DNA of 44,620 nt from a bacterium (GCA_029007415.1 JAQXHT010000050.1:1-44620); one strand, 5' to 3'; positions 25,885 to 35,125 are shown, counted from the stretch's first letter. Made by a program: numbers and translations. The notes: generated by a model not told the origin, from the sequence alone.

Positions 25885-26499
25885 TGTATTATTTCCTCCT
25901 TCAATATTAATTTGTACCCTTTTCCCCTATTTTATTCCCCTACTTTAAAATTTATAAAAAAGAAGGGGAGAAGATAATAATAGAATGATTTATATTATTA
26001 GTATTATTATGAATAATTAACTTAAATAAATATTGTTTGTAGAATTAATGATAATTGTAATATATAAACATTAAGATAAGAATGACTTTTATAAAATTAA
26101 TTTAAGAAAAAGTAAATTTAAAAATGATTTAAATGATAAGTTGTTAAGTTAAAACAATATTATTTGTTGCTTCATATAATGAAGATTATGTTAACTAGCA
26201 TATTTTCAATCAATATTATACTATGATATTAACTTTTAAACTTTTTTGGTTTTAATTATCTATTACATCAAAGTTTTTTATTATCAGTTGAAATAGTTTT
26301 ACTATATATTAATTATTCTTAGCAAATAGTTATACTTATATACACTGTTATATAACTATAGTAGTATTATATATTATATTTAGTTAAAAATTTATCTATT
26401 AATAATTAAATTAACTTAACAAAAAAATAGGGTAGTTCCCTACTTTAATTCGTCATAAAAAATAATACTAAAAAGTAGGGTAACCCCTACTCTATTTAA
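25885..26499. other. 615-bp extremely AT-rich stretch without a gene
   Basis: No open frame with a ribosome binding site is seen on either strand. The DNA has very little G or C between about 25980 and 26420. Visible structure: a hairpin CTTCAT-ATA-ATGAAG (26170-26184); an 11-bp direct repeat CCCTACTTTAA at 25938-25948 and 26438-26448, exactly 500 bp apart; and GTTAAGTTAA (26143-26152) with its inverse at 26411-26420. Its right end carries the tandem terminators of the regulator gene. Decayed sequence, a non-coding RNA or a bent-DNA region are all possible. Confidence 0.6.
26421..26491 (-). terminator. Two tandem, near-identical terminators after the XRE regulator gene
   Basis: Reading leftward, the first hairpin is AGTAGGG-GTTA-CCCTACT (26474-26491) followed by T residues to 26470. 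The second is AGTAGGG-AACTA-CCCTATT (26426-26444) followed by a seven-base T-run (26421-26427). The stems share the same 7 bases, suggesting one arose by duplication. Confidence 0.75.
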
Positions 26500-27267
26500 T
26501 TATACTTTTCTTGATTGAATTTCTGCTATTTTTTCTAAGACTTCTTTAGCATTTTCTTCACTGATAGAATTATAGCCAAGTTCCCTTAAAGCTTGAACCT
26601 TAGCCGCATTTAACTCTTGCGTACGACTTAATTTTTCTTCATTTTTTTGCTCTATATCTTGAACAAATCTTTTGTGCACTTCTGCAATTTTACTCTTAGA
26701 AGAACCACCATTATGATATAAAGTCATTGCTGAAAACATAATACTTTCAAATATAAACTGCTTACTTTGATCAAAATCGAATTTTAAAGGATCAGTAAAT
26801 CCCATTGACTTTGACATATATGCTAAGATGTAACGTAATTCTTCAGTTGTTTCCATAGATTGTAAATAGTGATATAAGTATATGTATGTTTGCTGAGTTT
26901 TCTTAGTTTTATCTTCTAACAATTTTTCTTTTAATATATTAATAATATCTGAGAGAATATCTTGATCTTTTTTATTTAATCCTTTTAAATCAGCAAGGAC
27001 TTCTCTATTAGAACTATCTCTAACTCCTTCATTCAATCTAGTCTCAACTCTCATAATATAATCTCCAGTGATACTAAGAGAATTAATTTCTTTTTCATTA
27101 TCTATATCTAATAAACTTAATAGTTTTAAAGCTTTTTCTTTTGGCCATTCTTCTAAAGAGGAAAGTGCCAAGTAATTATATAACATTTGTCTTGAAACAC
27201 CTAAATATTTAGCTAATCTAACTTTAGAAATTCCAAGTTCCAATAATAATTCATCTAACTTTTTCAT
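26500..27267 (-). CDS. XRE-type helix-turn-helix regulator with unknown C-terminal domain
   Basis: A 255-residue protein. The first 50 residues form a Cro/XRE-type DNA-binding domain (LGISKVRLAKYLGVSRQMLYNYL). The rest is helical and unassigned, with a Tyr-rich segment near 125-135 (TYIYLYHYL) and a charged C-terminal helix (about 200-250), probably for oligomerisation or ligand binding. Its promoter carries two palindromes TTTAYGTAAA that look like its own operators. Followed by tandem terminators and preceded by the unknown 27417 gene. Target genes other than itself are not evident. Confidence 0.8.
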   Translation of the reverse strand: MKKLDELLLELGISKVRLAKYLGVSRQMLYNYLALSSLEEWPKEKALKLLSLLDIDNEKEINSLSITGDYIMRVETRLNEGVRDSSNREVLADLKGLNKKDQDILSDIINILKEKLLEDKTKKTQQTYIYLYHYLQSMETTEELRYILAYMSKSMGFTDPLKFDFDQSKQFIFESIMFSAMTLYHNGGSSKSKIAEVHKRFVQDIEQKNEEKLSRTQELNAAKVQALRELGYNSISEENAKEVLEKIAEIQSRKV

Positions 27268-27285
27268 TGTCTACCCTCCACTATC

Positions 27286-27330
27286 ATTGTAGCGAGGTTT
27301 ACGTAAATAGTCAAGAAAATTTTATGTAAA
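27286..27330 (-). promoter_or_regulatory. Promoter and twin operators of the XRE regulator gene
   Basis: Minus-strand TTGACT (27309-27314) and TACAAT (27286-27291) with a 17-bp spacer. The perfect palindrome TTTACGTAAA (27298-27307) lies in the spacer, and TTTATGTAAA (27321-27330) lies just upstream of the -35. Their centres are 23 bp apart, about two helical turns, so two dimers could bind the same face. Autoregulation is inferred. Confidence 0.75.
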
Positions 27331-27416
27331 CTCTTGACAGATAGTTGAAGTGCACTCAATATTTCTTATATGTTAGTATATAACTTTTTATATTTATAAA
27401 GCTTTTCATTTTTTCG

Positions 27417-28031
27417 TTATTTTAATTTTCTTCTTCCTTCAATAATTTCAAATTTGTAAACAGGACTATTGTAATTTCTTTCAAATAATCTTTCAGCCAG
27501 TTCTTTATTACTAAAGCGACTATTTAATAATATATAATCTTTATAGTTTTTAGGATTATATTCATCTATTTTAAAGTAATCTTTTTTGTGATAAATATTG
27601 AAAAATAAGTCGGTTAAATCTAAATCTACGAGGACAGAAGTTCCACATTGATAACAATATTCAGCAACTCGTTTAACACAATCACCAAAGTGAAATCCAC
27701 CAACAACTATTTCATCAAAGTCCCCTAATTGTGCTATTAAATAACTCTCATTAGGATATTTAATATTCCCACTATAACCATTAGCTTGTTCAAAAGTTAC
27801 ATCAGTATAAATTATTTTATCGGTTGGTAGAAGATTAATTCCATAAAGACTTTTATCAGGATAAATAGCATATACAATTTGATAACCTTTATCTCTATAT
27901 CTTTTTTGGATACATTCATTTAATACTTTATATGGATTTTCTCTTCCATTTTGTTGTAAATATTCTTCTGAAAATTCAAAAGAACGATTATATTCTTCAA
28001 TAGGATACAAATATAAAAAGATTTTTTTCAT
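27417..28031 (-). CDS. Hypothetical protein, 204 aa
   Basis: Soluble 204-residue protein. A core beta-loop-helix stretch, DEIVVGGFHFGDCVKRVAEYC then a Gly and VLVDLDLTDLFF (about 106-144), faintly resembles the Cys region of isochorismatase-like hydrolases, but no catalytic Asp-Lys pair can be placed, so I do not assign the family. It has AGGTGATT before ATG 28031. It lies about 100 bp downstream of the NAD operon, whose end shows no clear terminator, so read-through into it is possible. Confidence 0.65.
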   Translation of the reverse strand: MKKIFLYLYPIEEYNRSFEFSEEYLQQNGRENPYKVLNECIQKRYRDKGYQIVYAIYPDKSLYGINLLPTDKIIYTDVTFEQANGYSGNIKYPNESYLIAQLGDFDEIVVGGFHFGDCVKRVAEYCYQCGTSVLVDLDLTDLFFNIYHKKDYFKIDEYNPKNYKDYILLNSRFSNKELAERLFERNYNSPVYKFEIIEGRRKLK

Positions 28032-28131
28032 AAATAATCACCTACGTATATTCTATCATGATTTAACCATTTATTAGTAATAAAGTGTATTTGTCCTATC
28101 ATTTACCCTCTTGAATGAACTGCAGCGACAG

Positions 28132-28614
28132 CTAATTTATGTCTTTTAAAAGAGTTGCCATCATTTCAATTATCTTATTAATTACTATTTTCTTGTTTAG
28201 AAAACGAGCCTTCTTATTAACTGTTACCTCTTCATTATAAAATTTATCTTCATCCTTAGAATAAATACTTATATAAACTAAATTATTACTTCCAGTATCA
28301 TTATTTTCATCTTTTCTATTTAACTTACCAGTAACACCAACTCCATAATTACTATTGGCAAAATTAGATATTGCTTTAGCCATAGACATTGCTGTTTCTA
28401 TACTATAAACAGTATATTTATCAATAATTTCTTTATCTACACCCATTTTTATCTTATATTCATTACAATAAGTAACAGCACTAAACTTAAATATTTCACT
28501 AGCACCTTCCATATTAGTAATAGCATTAGCAACACCTCCACCAGTACAAGATTCCATGGTTGCAATAGTTAGTTGCTTTAATTGTAATTTATGAATAATA
28601 TTTTTAAAATCCAT
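28132..28614 (-). CDS. pncC: Nicotinamide-nucleotide amidase PncC (CinA C-terminal domain)
   Basis: Deamidates NMN to nicotinate mononucleotide, recycling NMN released by DNA ligase into NAD synthesis. The 160-residue single domain starts KLQLKQLTIATMESCTGGG (family motif ESCTGG) followed by SAVTYCNEYKIKMGV and GVGVTGKLNR. It lacks the N-terminal CinA competence domain. ATG 28614 is preceded by AGGGGATGG; the frame extends upstream into nadK without a signal. Last gene of the NAD operon, overlapping no other gene; the spacer from nadK is 16 bp. Confidence 0.88.
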   Translation of the reverse strand: MDFKNIIHKLQLKQLTIATMESCTGGGVANAITNMEGASEIFKFSAVTYCNEYKIKMGVDKEIIDKYTVYSIETAMSMAKAISNFANSNYGVGVTGKLNRKDENNDTGSNNLVYISIYSKDEDKFYNEEVTVNKKARFLNKKIVINKIIEMMATLLKDIN

Positions 28615-28630
28615 ATTACCATCCCCTTTT

Positions 28631-29428
28631 CTATTTAATAAATTTTTCATTTATCTTTTTAATAAAATTATAATCTTTGTTTCTAAGACATTTAATAGTT
28701 TTATCTTTCATAATAGTTTCTATTTTAATAACATTATCATATACCTTGTTTACTCCATCTACTGTTACTATTAAATTATCAGTTTTAGTAGGTAGAAGAG
28801 TAATATTTTTATTTTGTGGAAGAACAATTGAATTAGAAATAGTCTTGTAGGTCTTATTATTTAAAGGTGCAATAGTAGTTAATTCTAAGGCATGAAACGT
28901 ATTATAAATAATACTACCACCAAAGCTAAGATTATAGGCGGTTGTTCCAAAAGAAGTAGCTACCAAAATGCCATCACCAGCAAAGTTTTCTAATAAATAA
29001 TTATCAATGAAGACATCTAATTTCAAAGTATTTAAAGTTTTTTCACGTACTACTATTTCATTTAAAGAGTAAAACTTATCTATTTTATCATCTTTGCTAT
29101 AAATAGTACTTTCTTGAATTCCTATTTCTTCAATCAAAAATTTATCTTCCTTTAAATCATTAATAAAATTTTCAATATCATTAATCTCTACTTCTTGGGC
29201 AAATCCTAAAGTACCAGCATTAATACCAATATAATAAGTATTACTATCAAAATTAGTATCTTTAATCATTCTTAGAAAAGACCCATCTCCACCGATTGCT
29301 ATTCCTAAATCAAAATTATATTCTACTATTTCAAAATCATTTTTTATTAGTTTAGTAGCAACTACATCCTTAAGAAGAAGGGATTTATCATTATTATTTG
29401 CAAATATTTTTATTCTTTTAATTCTCAT
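28631..29428 (-). CDS. nadK: NAD kinase
   Basis: Phosphorylates NAD to NADP. 265 residues: the diphosphate-binding GGDGS at 46-50 (AIGGDGSFLRM), GINAGTLGFAQE, SLNEIVV and the C-terminal GDGILVATSFGTTAYNLSFGG. All core motifs are kept. It lies 10 bp after nadD in the operon and supplies NADPH-linked pathways with the product of nadE. Confidence 0.95.
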   Translation of the reverse strand: MRIKRIKIFANNNDKSLLLKDVVATKLIKNDFEIVEYNFDLGIAIGGDGSFLRMIKDTNFDSNTYYIGINAGTLGFAQEVEINDIENFINDLKEDKFLIEEIGIQESTIYSKDDKIDKFYSLNEIVVREKTLNTLKLDVFIDNYLLENFAGDGILVATSFGTTAYNLSFGGSIIYNTFHALELTTIAPLNNKTYKTISNSIVLPQNKNITLLPTKTDNLIVTVDGVNKVYDNVIKIETIMKDKTIKCLRNKDYNFIKKINEKFIK

Positions 29429-29438
29429 ATTTTACCTC

Positions 29439-30017
29439 TTAATTATATAAATTATTTTTAATGTATTCTAATACTTTAGAATCTATATTCAAACTATCTG
29501 CTGACTTTATATTGTTCTTAAATTCATTTCTAATACTAGTGGAAGATAGTGAACTTTTAATATCATCAATAACAATAATGTTATCTTGATAATGTTTAAG
29601 TTCTGAAATAATATCAGTAATAGATTCTCCGTTTCTTCTAATTACTATTAACTTATAATTAGAAAGAATATATTGGTATTGTTTCCAAGATTTTATCTCT
29701 TTTAGATTGTCAGAACCACATATAAAGTAAATATCATCATTTTTATAATACTCTTTAAAATGATTAAGTGTTTCATAAGTATGGGTTAACTTTCCAAATT
29801 CATAGGTAGAAATATCAAAATAAGGAACACTACCTACTACTAATTTTAACATATTATATCTATCTTGTTCACTAGCAAGATAAGGTTTTTCATAATTACT
29901 ACCAGTTGGAACAAAAATAACTTTATCTAAGTAATTATTTTTAACAAGGTAATTAGCAATTTTTTGATGAGTTTTATGAGGAGGATTAAAATTTCCTCCA
30001 AATATTCCTATTTTCAT
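29439..30017 (-). CDS. nadD: Nicotinate-nucleotide adenylyltransferase
   Basis: Adenylates nicotinate mononucleotide to deamido-NAD. 192 residues of the HIGH-type nucleotidyltransferase fold: GIFGGNFNPPHKTHQKIA at the start, CGSDNLKEIKSWKQY, and SSLSSTSIRNEF (the ISSTxIR motif) near the end. The GSDN..W pattern favours NadD over CoaD. The start overlaps the prs end by 4 bp. Confidence 0.93.
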   Translation of the reverse strand: MKIGIFGGNFNPPHKTHQKIANYLVKNNYLDKVIFVPTGSNYEKPYLASEQDRYNMLKLVVGSVPYFDISTYEFGKLTHTYETLNHFKEYYKNDDIYFICGSDNLKEIKSWKQYQYILSNYKLIVIRRNGESITDIISELKHYQDNIIVIDDIKSSLSSTSIRNEFKNNIKSADSLNIDSKVLEYIKNNLYN

Positions 30018-31087
30018 TTCTTTAGCTCTTTTCTTAATTGTAAGATTTTTTCTTTACCATTTAAAAGTGGTTTTAAAGATTCTTTATTATGTAGAGTATT
30101 AATAATATTAGCAATATCATAAGAATTATCAACAACATGACACCATTCTTTATTTTGATATTCTTCTGGTATATAAGAAAGATTAGTAGTATAAAGTTTG
30201 GTAAAATGTCCTTTTTCATAGGCTTTATCAAACTCTTGAATTCCTTCGGTGAAAAGAGCAAATGTTGCTATGAAATAAATATTATTTGCTCCTTTATTAT
30301 ATAGTTTTTCGGCTACTTCTAACATAGAATTACCAGAAGCAATCATATCATCTACTACTAAAACATCTCTATCTGCTACATTATTTCCCATATAAATATG
30401 TTCAATGATAGGATTTTTTCCATTTACAACATTCTGCAAATCACGTCTTTTATAGAAAACACCAACATCACTATCTAACATTTCAGCATAGTATCTTGCC
30501 CGTTCCATTGCCCCCATATCAGGGCTTATTACTAGTGGATTATGAATATCTTCATTAATTAATAAATCTTTTAAAATAGTGTTGGTTGGATAAAAATTAG
30601 TAAATTGAAGATTAGGGATAGCATTAGAAACGTTTGGATCATGAGCATCAAAAGTAATTATATGGTCAACTCCTAAGTGTTCTAATTCTTGAAGAGCAAT
30701 GGCACAATCAAGTGACTCTTTCCCTTTTCTTTTATGTTGTCTTGCTTGATATAGAAGTGGCATTATAAGATTGATTTTTTCTGGACCGCCAGCAAGAGCA
30801 GAGATAGTTCTTTTAATATCTTGAAAATGCTCATCAGGACCCATATGGTTAGTAAACCCATGCATTTTATAAGTTACGCCATAATTACCAACATCAGCCA
30901 AGAGATAAATATCCTTATCTCTAATAGTATCACTAATCTTTACTTTTCCTTCCCCATTAGAAAATCTATCTTCCTTGATTGGTAAAAGATAATTAGTATT
31001 ACTATTATTTAATTTTTTTAGTTCATAATTAACTTTTTCTCCCATTTCGTTTATGCTCTTAAGAGCTATTATTTTTAAGTTATTCAT
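30014..31087 (-). CDS. prs: Divergent ribose-phosphate pyrophosphokinase (PRPP synthetase)
   Basis: Makes PRPP from ribose 5-phosphate and ATP; PRPP is the second substrate of PncB in the same operon. 357 residues, longer than usual (about 315). Motifs: RFSNGEGKVKISDTIRDKD, PLLYQARQHKRKGKESLDC, FDAHDPNVSN and the PRPP loop VLVVDDMIASGNSML. An insertion around residues 70-95 (MHGFTNHMGPDEHFQDI) and a longer C-terminus depart from the standard enzyme. The frame could also start at a GTG (31096); neither start has a strong ribosome binding site, and both overlap the nadE end. It is possible that a standard prs exists elsewhere in the genome. Confidence 0.85.
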   Translation of the reverse strand: MNNLKIIALKSINEMGEKVNYELKKLNNSNTNYLLPIKEDRFSNGEGKVKISDTIRDKDIYLLADVGNYGVTYKMHGFTNHMGPDEHFQDIKRTISALAGGPEKINLIMPLLYQARQHKRKGKESLDCAIALQELEHLGVDHIITFDAHDPNVSNAIPNLQFTNFYPTNTILKDLLINEDIHNPLVISPDMGAMERARYYAEMLDSDVGVFYKRRDLQNVVNGKNPIIEHIYMGNNVADRDVLVVDDMIASGNSMLEVAEKLYNKGANNIYFIATFALFTEGIQEFDKAYEKGHFTKLYTTNLSYIPEEYQNKEWCHVVDNSYDIANIINTLHNKESLKPLLNGKEKILQLRKELKK

Positions 31088-33023
31088 ATTTCTCACTGCT
31101 TTCCATTTTCTCTATTTCATCTAGATAATTTTGATAGTTAAGATCACTAGGTAGTCTTAGATCACCTCGTGGTGATAAACTAATACTCCCTACTTTGACA
31201 CCATCTGGTAAACAATTTCTTTTAAATTGTTGGGTGAAAAATCTGTTGATAAATATTTTTAAACATTTAATGATTTCTTCCTTATTATATTCAGGAAATG
31301 TTAGACTAGCTAAGTAATATAACTTTTTAGGAGTAGTGCCATATCGTAAGAAGTGATATAAGAAGAAGTCATGTAATATATAGCTACCAATAGAATTTTC
31401 TGTCTTTTGAGCAATATTGCCATCCTTATTAGGTGGTAATAATTCAGGAGAGATAGGAGTTTCTAAGATATCAGTTAATATTAGTTTTTTCTTTTCATCT
31501 TCCTTTTCCATATACCAATTTACTAAGTGACGGATTAATGTCTTTGGCACACCGATATTTACGGCATACATACTCATATGATCTCCGTTATAAGTACACC
31601 AACCAAGAGCTAGTTCTGATAAATCACCTGTACCAATAACAATTCCTTTTTCTTTATTAGCAACATCCATTAATATTTGGGTTCTTTCTCTTGCTTGTAA
31701 ATTTTCATAAGTTATACTTCTATCATTTTCATCTAAAGCTATGTCTTGCATATGAAGAAGACAAGCTTCCTTAATACTTATTTCTTTTAAAGTGGCATTG
31801 TAACTTTTAACTAGGTCTAAGGCATTTTGATAAGTTCTATTAGTAGTACCAAATCCTGGCATAGTTATACCAATAATATCTTTATTATCACGACCAAGTT
31901 TTTTGAATGCTTCAATAATTACTAGGAAAGCTAGTGTAGAATCAAGACCACCACTCATTCCAATAACACATTTAGGATTATTAAGTTGTATCAATCGTCT
32001 TGCTAAAGCATTACTTTGAATATTGATTATCTCTAAACAACGCTCATCCATCTCTAGATTGTTACTTGGAACGAATGGATATTTTGCATAAATCCTATCA
32101 AGTGTTTTCGCATTACAATTAGTTTTAGTCTTTACTATGCGATATTCTTTATCATCTACTTTTCGCATAAAACTTCTATTACGGCGACGTTCATTAGTAA
32201 GAAGAAAAACGTCTATATCAGAACTGATAATATTACTTTCTAATTGAAAACGTTCATTTTTCTTCAATAATTTGCCATTTTCATAGATATAACTAGCTCC
32301 ACCAAAGATTAAATCGGAAGATGATTCCATTATGCCACTTGAAGTGTAAATATAACTAGTAACTGTTCGAGCAGATTGACTAGTAATTAATTTTTGGCGG
32401 TAACTATCTTTCCCAATTAGTTCATTACTACTTGATAAATTAAAGATAATAGTAGCACCATTTACAGCATAGTTACTGCTAGGTGGAACAACTGACCATA
32501 AATCTTCACATATTTCGATAGCAAAAGTTATCTCTTTAGTATTTTCATCTTGAAACAATAAATCTGTTCCGAATGGTACTAACTGTCCTAAAAGTTCTAG
32601 ATAGTTTTCTTTTAAATTAAGACTAGAACTAAACCATCTAGCTTCATAAAATTCGTTATAATTTGGTATATAACTCTTCGGTACTATTCCTAGTATTTTC
32701 CCTTTATTAATAACTACAGCGGTATTATAAAGAGCGTTATTAGTAGCTAATGGCATACCAATGATAGCTATTATATCGAGTGTTTTGGTAGCTTTTAAAA
32801 TTTCTTCTAGACCTTTTAAGGAATCTTTAATTAACTTATCTTGTAAAAATAAATCAGCACAGGTGTAACCAGTTAAGGCTAACTCTGGTGTTACAACGAT
32901 AGCTATATCCTTCTGATAAGCTGTTTTAATGTTTTTAATTAGTTCTTTGGCATTTTCTAACGGATTAGCTAGTGCTAACTTATTTACTATTGCTCCTACT
33001 CTAACGTAACCATACTTTCGCAT
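31080..33023 (-). CDS. nadE: Glutamine-dependent NAD+ synthetase
   Basis: Amidates deamido-NAD to NAD using glutamine. The 647-residue fused form has an N-terminal nitrilase-type glutaminase (Glu47 in TPELALTGYTC, Lys116 in VPKSYIPNYNEF, Cys172 in EICEDLW) and a C-terminal ATP pyrophosphatase synthetase domain (SGGLDS at 357-362, later GTGDLSELALGW). The two-domain type uses glutamine, unlike the short ammonia-dependent enzyme of Bacillus. AGAGGTG fits ATG 33023; the in-frame GTG 9 bp upstream is part of that site. Confidence 0.96.
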   Translation of the reverse strand: MRKYGYVRVGAIVNKLALANPLENAKELIKNIKTAYQKDIAIVVTPELALTGYTCADLFLQDKLIKDSLKGLEEILKATKTLDIIAIIGMPLATNNALYNTAVVINKGKILGIVPKSYIPNYNEFYEARWFSSSLNLKENYLELLGQLVPFGTDLLFQDENTKEITFAIEICEDLWSVVPPSSNYAVNGATIIFNLSSSNELIGKDSYRQKLITSQSARTVTSYIYTSSGIMESSSDLIFGGASYIYENGKLLKKNERFQLESNIISSDIDVFLLTNERRRNRSFMRKVDDKEYRIVKTKTNCNAKTLDRIYAKYPFVPSNNLEMDERCLEIINIQSNALARRLIQLNNPKCVIGMSGGLDSTLAFLVIIEAFKKLGRDNKDIIGITMPGFGTTNRTYQNALDLVKSYNATLKEISIKEACLLHMQDIALDENDRSITYENLQARERTQILMDVANKEKGIVIGTGDLSELALGWCTYNGDHMSMYAVNIGVPKTLIRHLVNWYMEKEDEKKKLILTDILETPISPELLPPNKDGNIAQKTENSIGSYILHDFFLYHFLRYGTTPKKLYYLASLTFPEYNKEEIIKCLKIFINRFFTQQFKRNCLPDGVKVGSISLSPRGDLRLPSDLNYQNYLDEIEKMESSEKYE

Positions 33024-33034
33024 ATATTTCACCT

Positions 33035-33667
33035 CTATTTAATTATTTTTATATATTGTTTTGCTTTTTCCATAGTGTATTTTGACTGAATATCTGTGAT
33101 ATAACCTAAATCGATTAATTTGTAAGCATCAGCTACATCACATTCAAAATACTTAATAAATTCATCTTTATCTAAATTTTGGTCTTGTACTTTGACACAA
33201 TTCTTAGCAAGAAAAGCGTAGTTATAAGCGGAAACTCCACAAGCTTGATCTTGATAAAATTTGTCTAAGTAGATAAGATTATTGCTAATATAACCAGTTT
33301 CTTCGGCCAATTCTCTTAGAGCAGCTGTTTCTTTATATTCGCCTTCTTCAACATAACCAGCTGGAAGTTCAACACTTACTCCTTCGATAGTAGATAATCT
33401 TGGTTGAACTACTAAAATTGTTTTATTATCACGAGTAACTGGCATTATGATACAAGCACTTTTTTCAGTTCCACCCTTTCTAATTTTTTCTCTAGTCATC
33501 TCTTGGCCATTATTTAAATAACACTTGTATTTTTCAATATTTAGGAAACCTTTTCTTCCTACAGGAATGTTATCTTGATAAATATATTCTTCCTTTAGTT
33601 TTTCCTTTTTAATAGTTTTTAATTCAGAAATATAATCTTTTAATTCTTCTAGTTTTTCTCTTTTCAT
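33035..33667 (-). CDS. Nudix hydrolase, ADP-ribose pyrophosphatase type
   Basis: A 210-residue Nudix protein. The Nudix box GYVEEGEYKETAALRELAEE-TG matches G-x5-E-x7-RE-x2-EE-x-G exactly, and the preceding VSVELPAG segment and overall length resemble NudF/ADP-ribose pyrophosphatases. Placed between pncB and nadE, it probably hydrolyses ADP-ribose or a related NAD breakdown product to AMP and ribose 5-phosphate, the latter feeding the prs product. Substrate is inferred. Its end is 11 bp before nadE; its start overlaps the pncB stop by 4 bp. Confidence 0.88.
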   Translation of the reverse strand: MKREKLEELKDYISELKTIKKEKLKEEYIYQDNIPVGRKGFLNIEKYKCYLNNGQEMTREKIRKGGTEKSACIIMPVTRDNKTILVVQPRLSTIEGVSVELPAGYVEEGEYKETAALRELAEETGYISNNLIYLDKFYQDQACGVSAYNYAFLAKNCVKVQDQNLDKDEFIKYFECDVADAYKLIDLGYITDIQSKYTMEKAKQYIKIIK

Positions 33668-35124
33668 CTTTTAACCTTTACTTTTCCTTTTTCTGTTAGT
33701 TGTTTTCTATGTGTATTAATTAACTCTTGTTTTAGTTCTCTTAGTTTATCTGATAAATCAACATAATATTCGTGTGGTTTATCTATTCTTTTAATTTCTT
33801 CATATAAAGTATTAAATTCTTTGTTACAATAATCTTTAGTTTCTTCTATATTAGGTGTTTGATAAACTAATTCACCATCTTTAAAGATTGGTACTAATAA
33901 ATCTCTTACTTGATAATTACTTAGTTCCTTTTGCTTCCAAGTTTCAACTGGATGAACTAGGGTATATTTATCTTCAGGTATTTTTTCATCACTTAATGTT
34001 AAAACATCACCTAGAGCATAACCACTTTTTTTATCGTAAAAACGATATACTTTTTTATGACCAGGATTGATAGTTTTAGCACTATCGTTACTAACTTTTA
34101 TCTTAGATATTTCTCTATCGTCTTCAATAGTTGCAACTAGTTTGTAAACACCACCAACACGCTCTTTAGCTGCAGCTATATTATCACCTACTCCTAAAGA
34201 ATTAATGATTGCTCCTTGAAGTTTTAAATCTCTAATAGTAAATTCGTTTAGACCATTTGATAGGCAGATACCAGTATTAGTATAACCAGCTTCATCTAAT
34301 AACTTTCTTGCTTCTTTTGACAAATAAGCTAAGTCACCACTATCTATTCTGATACCTTTAAAGTCTAAACCGTTGGGTTTTAGATAATCATCCGCTACTT
34401 TGATAGCATTTGGTATCCCACTTTTTAAGGTGTCATATGTATCTACTAAAAATACACAGTTGTCTTTATTACTCTTGGCATACTTTAAGAAAGCTTCGTA
34501 TTCATCATTGCTTTCTGTTACTAGCGAATGAGCCATTGTGCCAAGAACAGGTATTTGATATTTCATACCAGCTAAGGTGTTTGAAGTGCCACTACATCCA
34601 CCGATATACGCATATTTACTAGCTTCAATGGCAGAATCTATTCCCCTAGCACGTCTAGCACCGAACTCCATAACAGGTATATTTCCTGCTTCATTGGTAA
34701 TTCTTTTAGCAGCAGTAGTAACAAGTGATGCGTGATTGAAGTTAGCTAATAAAGCAGTTTCTAATAGCTGAGCAGTAATGATGGGTGCTTTTACAGTTAA
34801 TACTGTTTCATTTGGAAAAACGATTGTTCCATCTGGTACTGCGTAAATATCTCCTTTAAATCTTAGATTTTCTAGATAGTTTAAAAACTTTTCACTGAAT
34901 TGATTTAAACTCCTTAGATAGTTAATTTCTTCTTTTCCAAATTTAAAATTTTTAATATAATCAATAGTTTCAGCTAGACCACCACTAATGGTATAACCAC
35001 CATCAAAGGGGTTCTTTCTAAAGAAGATATCAAAATAAGCTTCTTCCTCTTGTTTTCCTTCGTCAAAGTAAGTTTGACTCATTGTTAATTCATAAAAATC
35101 GGTCATTAATGTTTTATTTTCCAT
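33664..35124 (-). CDS. pncB: Nicotinate phosphoribosyltransferase
   Basis: Condenses nicotinate with PRPP to nicotinate mononucleotide, with ATP. 486 residues of the longer PncB form: LMTDFYELTMSQTYF at the start, FRKNPFDGGYTISGGL, the catalytic region EFGARRARGIDSAIEA, GTMAHSLV and FKGIRIDSGDLAYLS. It follows pncA by 1 bp. Full length, with no visible damage. Confidence 0.96.
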   Translation of the reverse strand: MENKTLMTDFYELTMSQTYFDEGKQEEEAYFDIFFRKNPFDGGYTISGGLAETIDYIKNFKFGKEEINYLRSLNQFSEKFLNYLENLRFKGDIYAVPDGTIVFPNETVLTVKAPIITAQLLETALLANFNHASLVTTAAKRITNEAGNIPVMEFGARRARGIDSAIEASKYAYIGGCSGTSNTLAGMKYQIPVLGTMAHSLVTESNDEYEAFLKYAKSNKDNCVFLVDTYDTLKSGIPNAIKVADDYLKPNGLDFKGIRIDSGDLAYLSKEARKLLDEAGYTNTGICLSNGLNEFTIRDLKLQGAIINSLGVGDNIAAAKERVGGVYKLVATIEDDREISKIKVSNDSAKTINPGHKKVYRFYDKKSGYALGDVLTLSDEKIPEDKYTLVHPVETWKQKELSNYQVRDLLVPIFKDGELVYQTPNIEETKDYCNKEFNTLYEEIKRIDKPHEYYVDLSDKLRELKQELINTHRKQLTEKGKVKVKR

Positions 35125-35125
35125 A

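Noticed and set aside
27334..27362. Plus-strand TTGACA at 27334 as a promoter
   Set aside because: No -10 hexamer at proper spacing and no gene on the plus strand downstream.
28031..28131. NAD-related riboswitch or terminator after the NAD operon
   Set aside because: No stable hairpin with T-run and no recognisable aptamer pattern.
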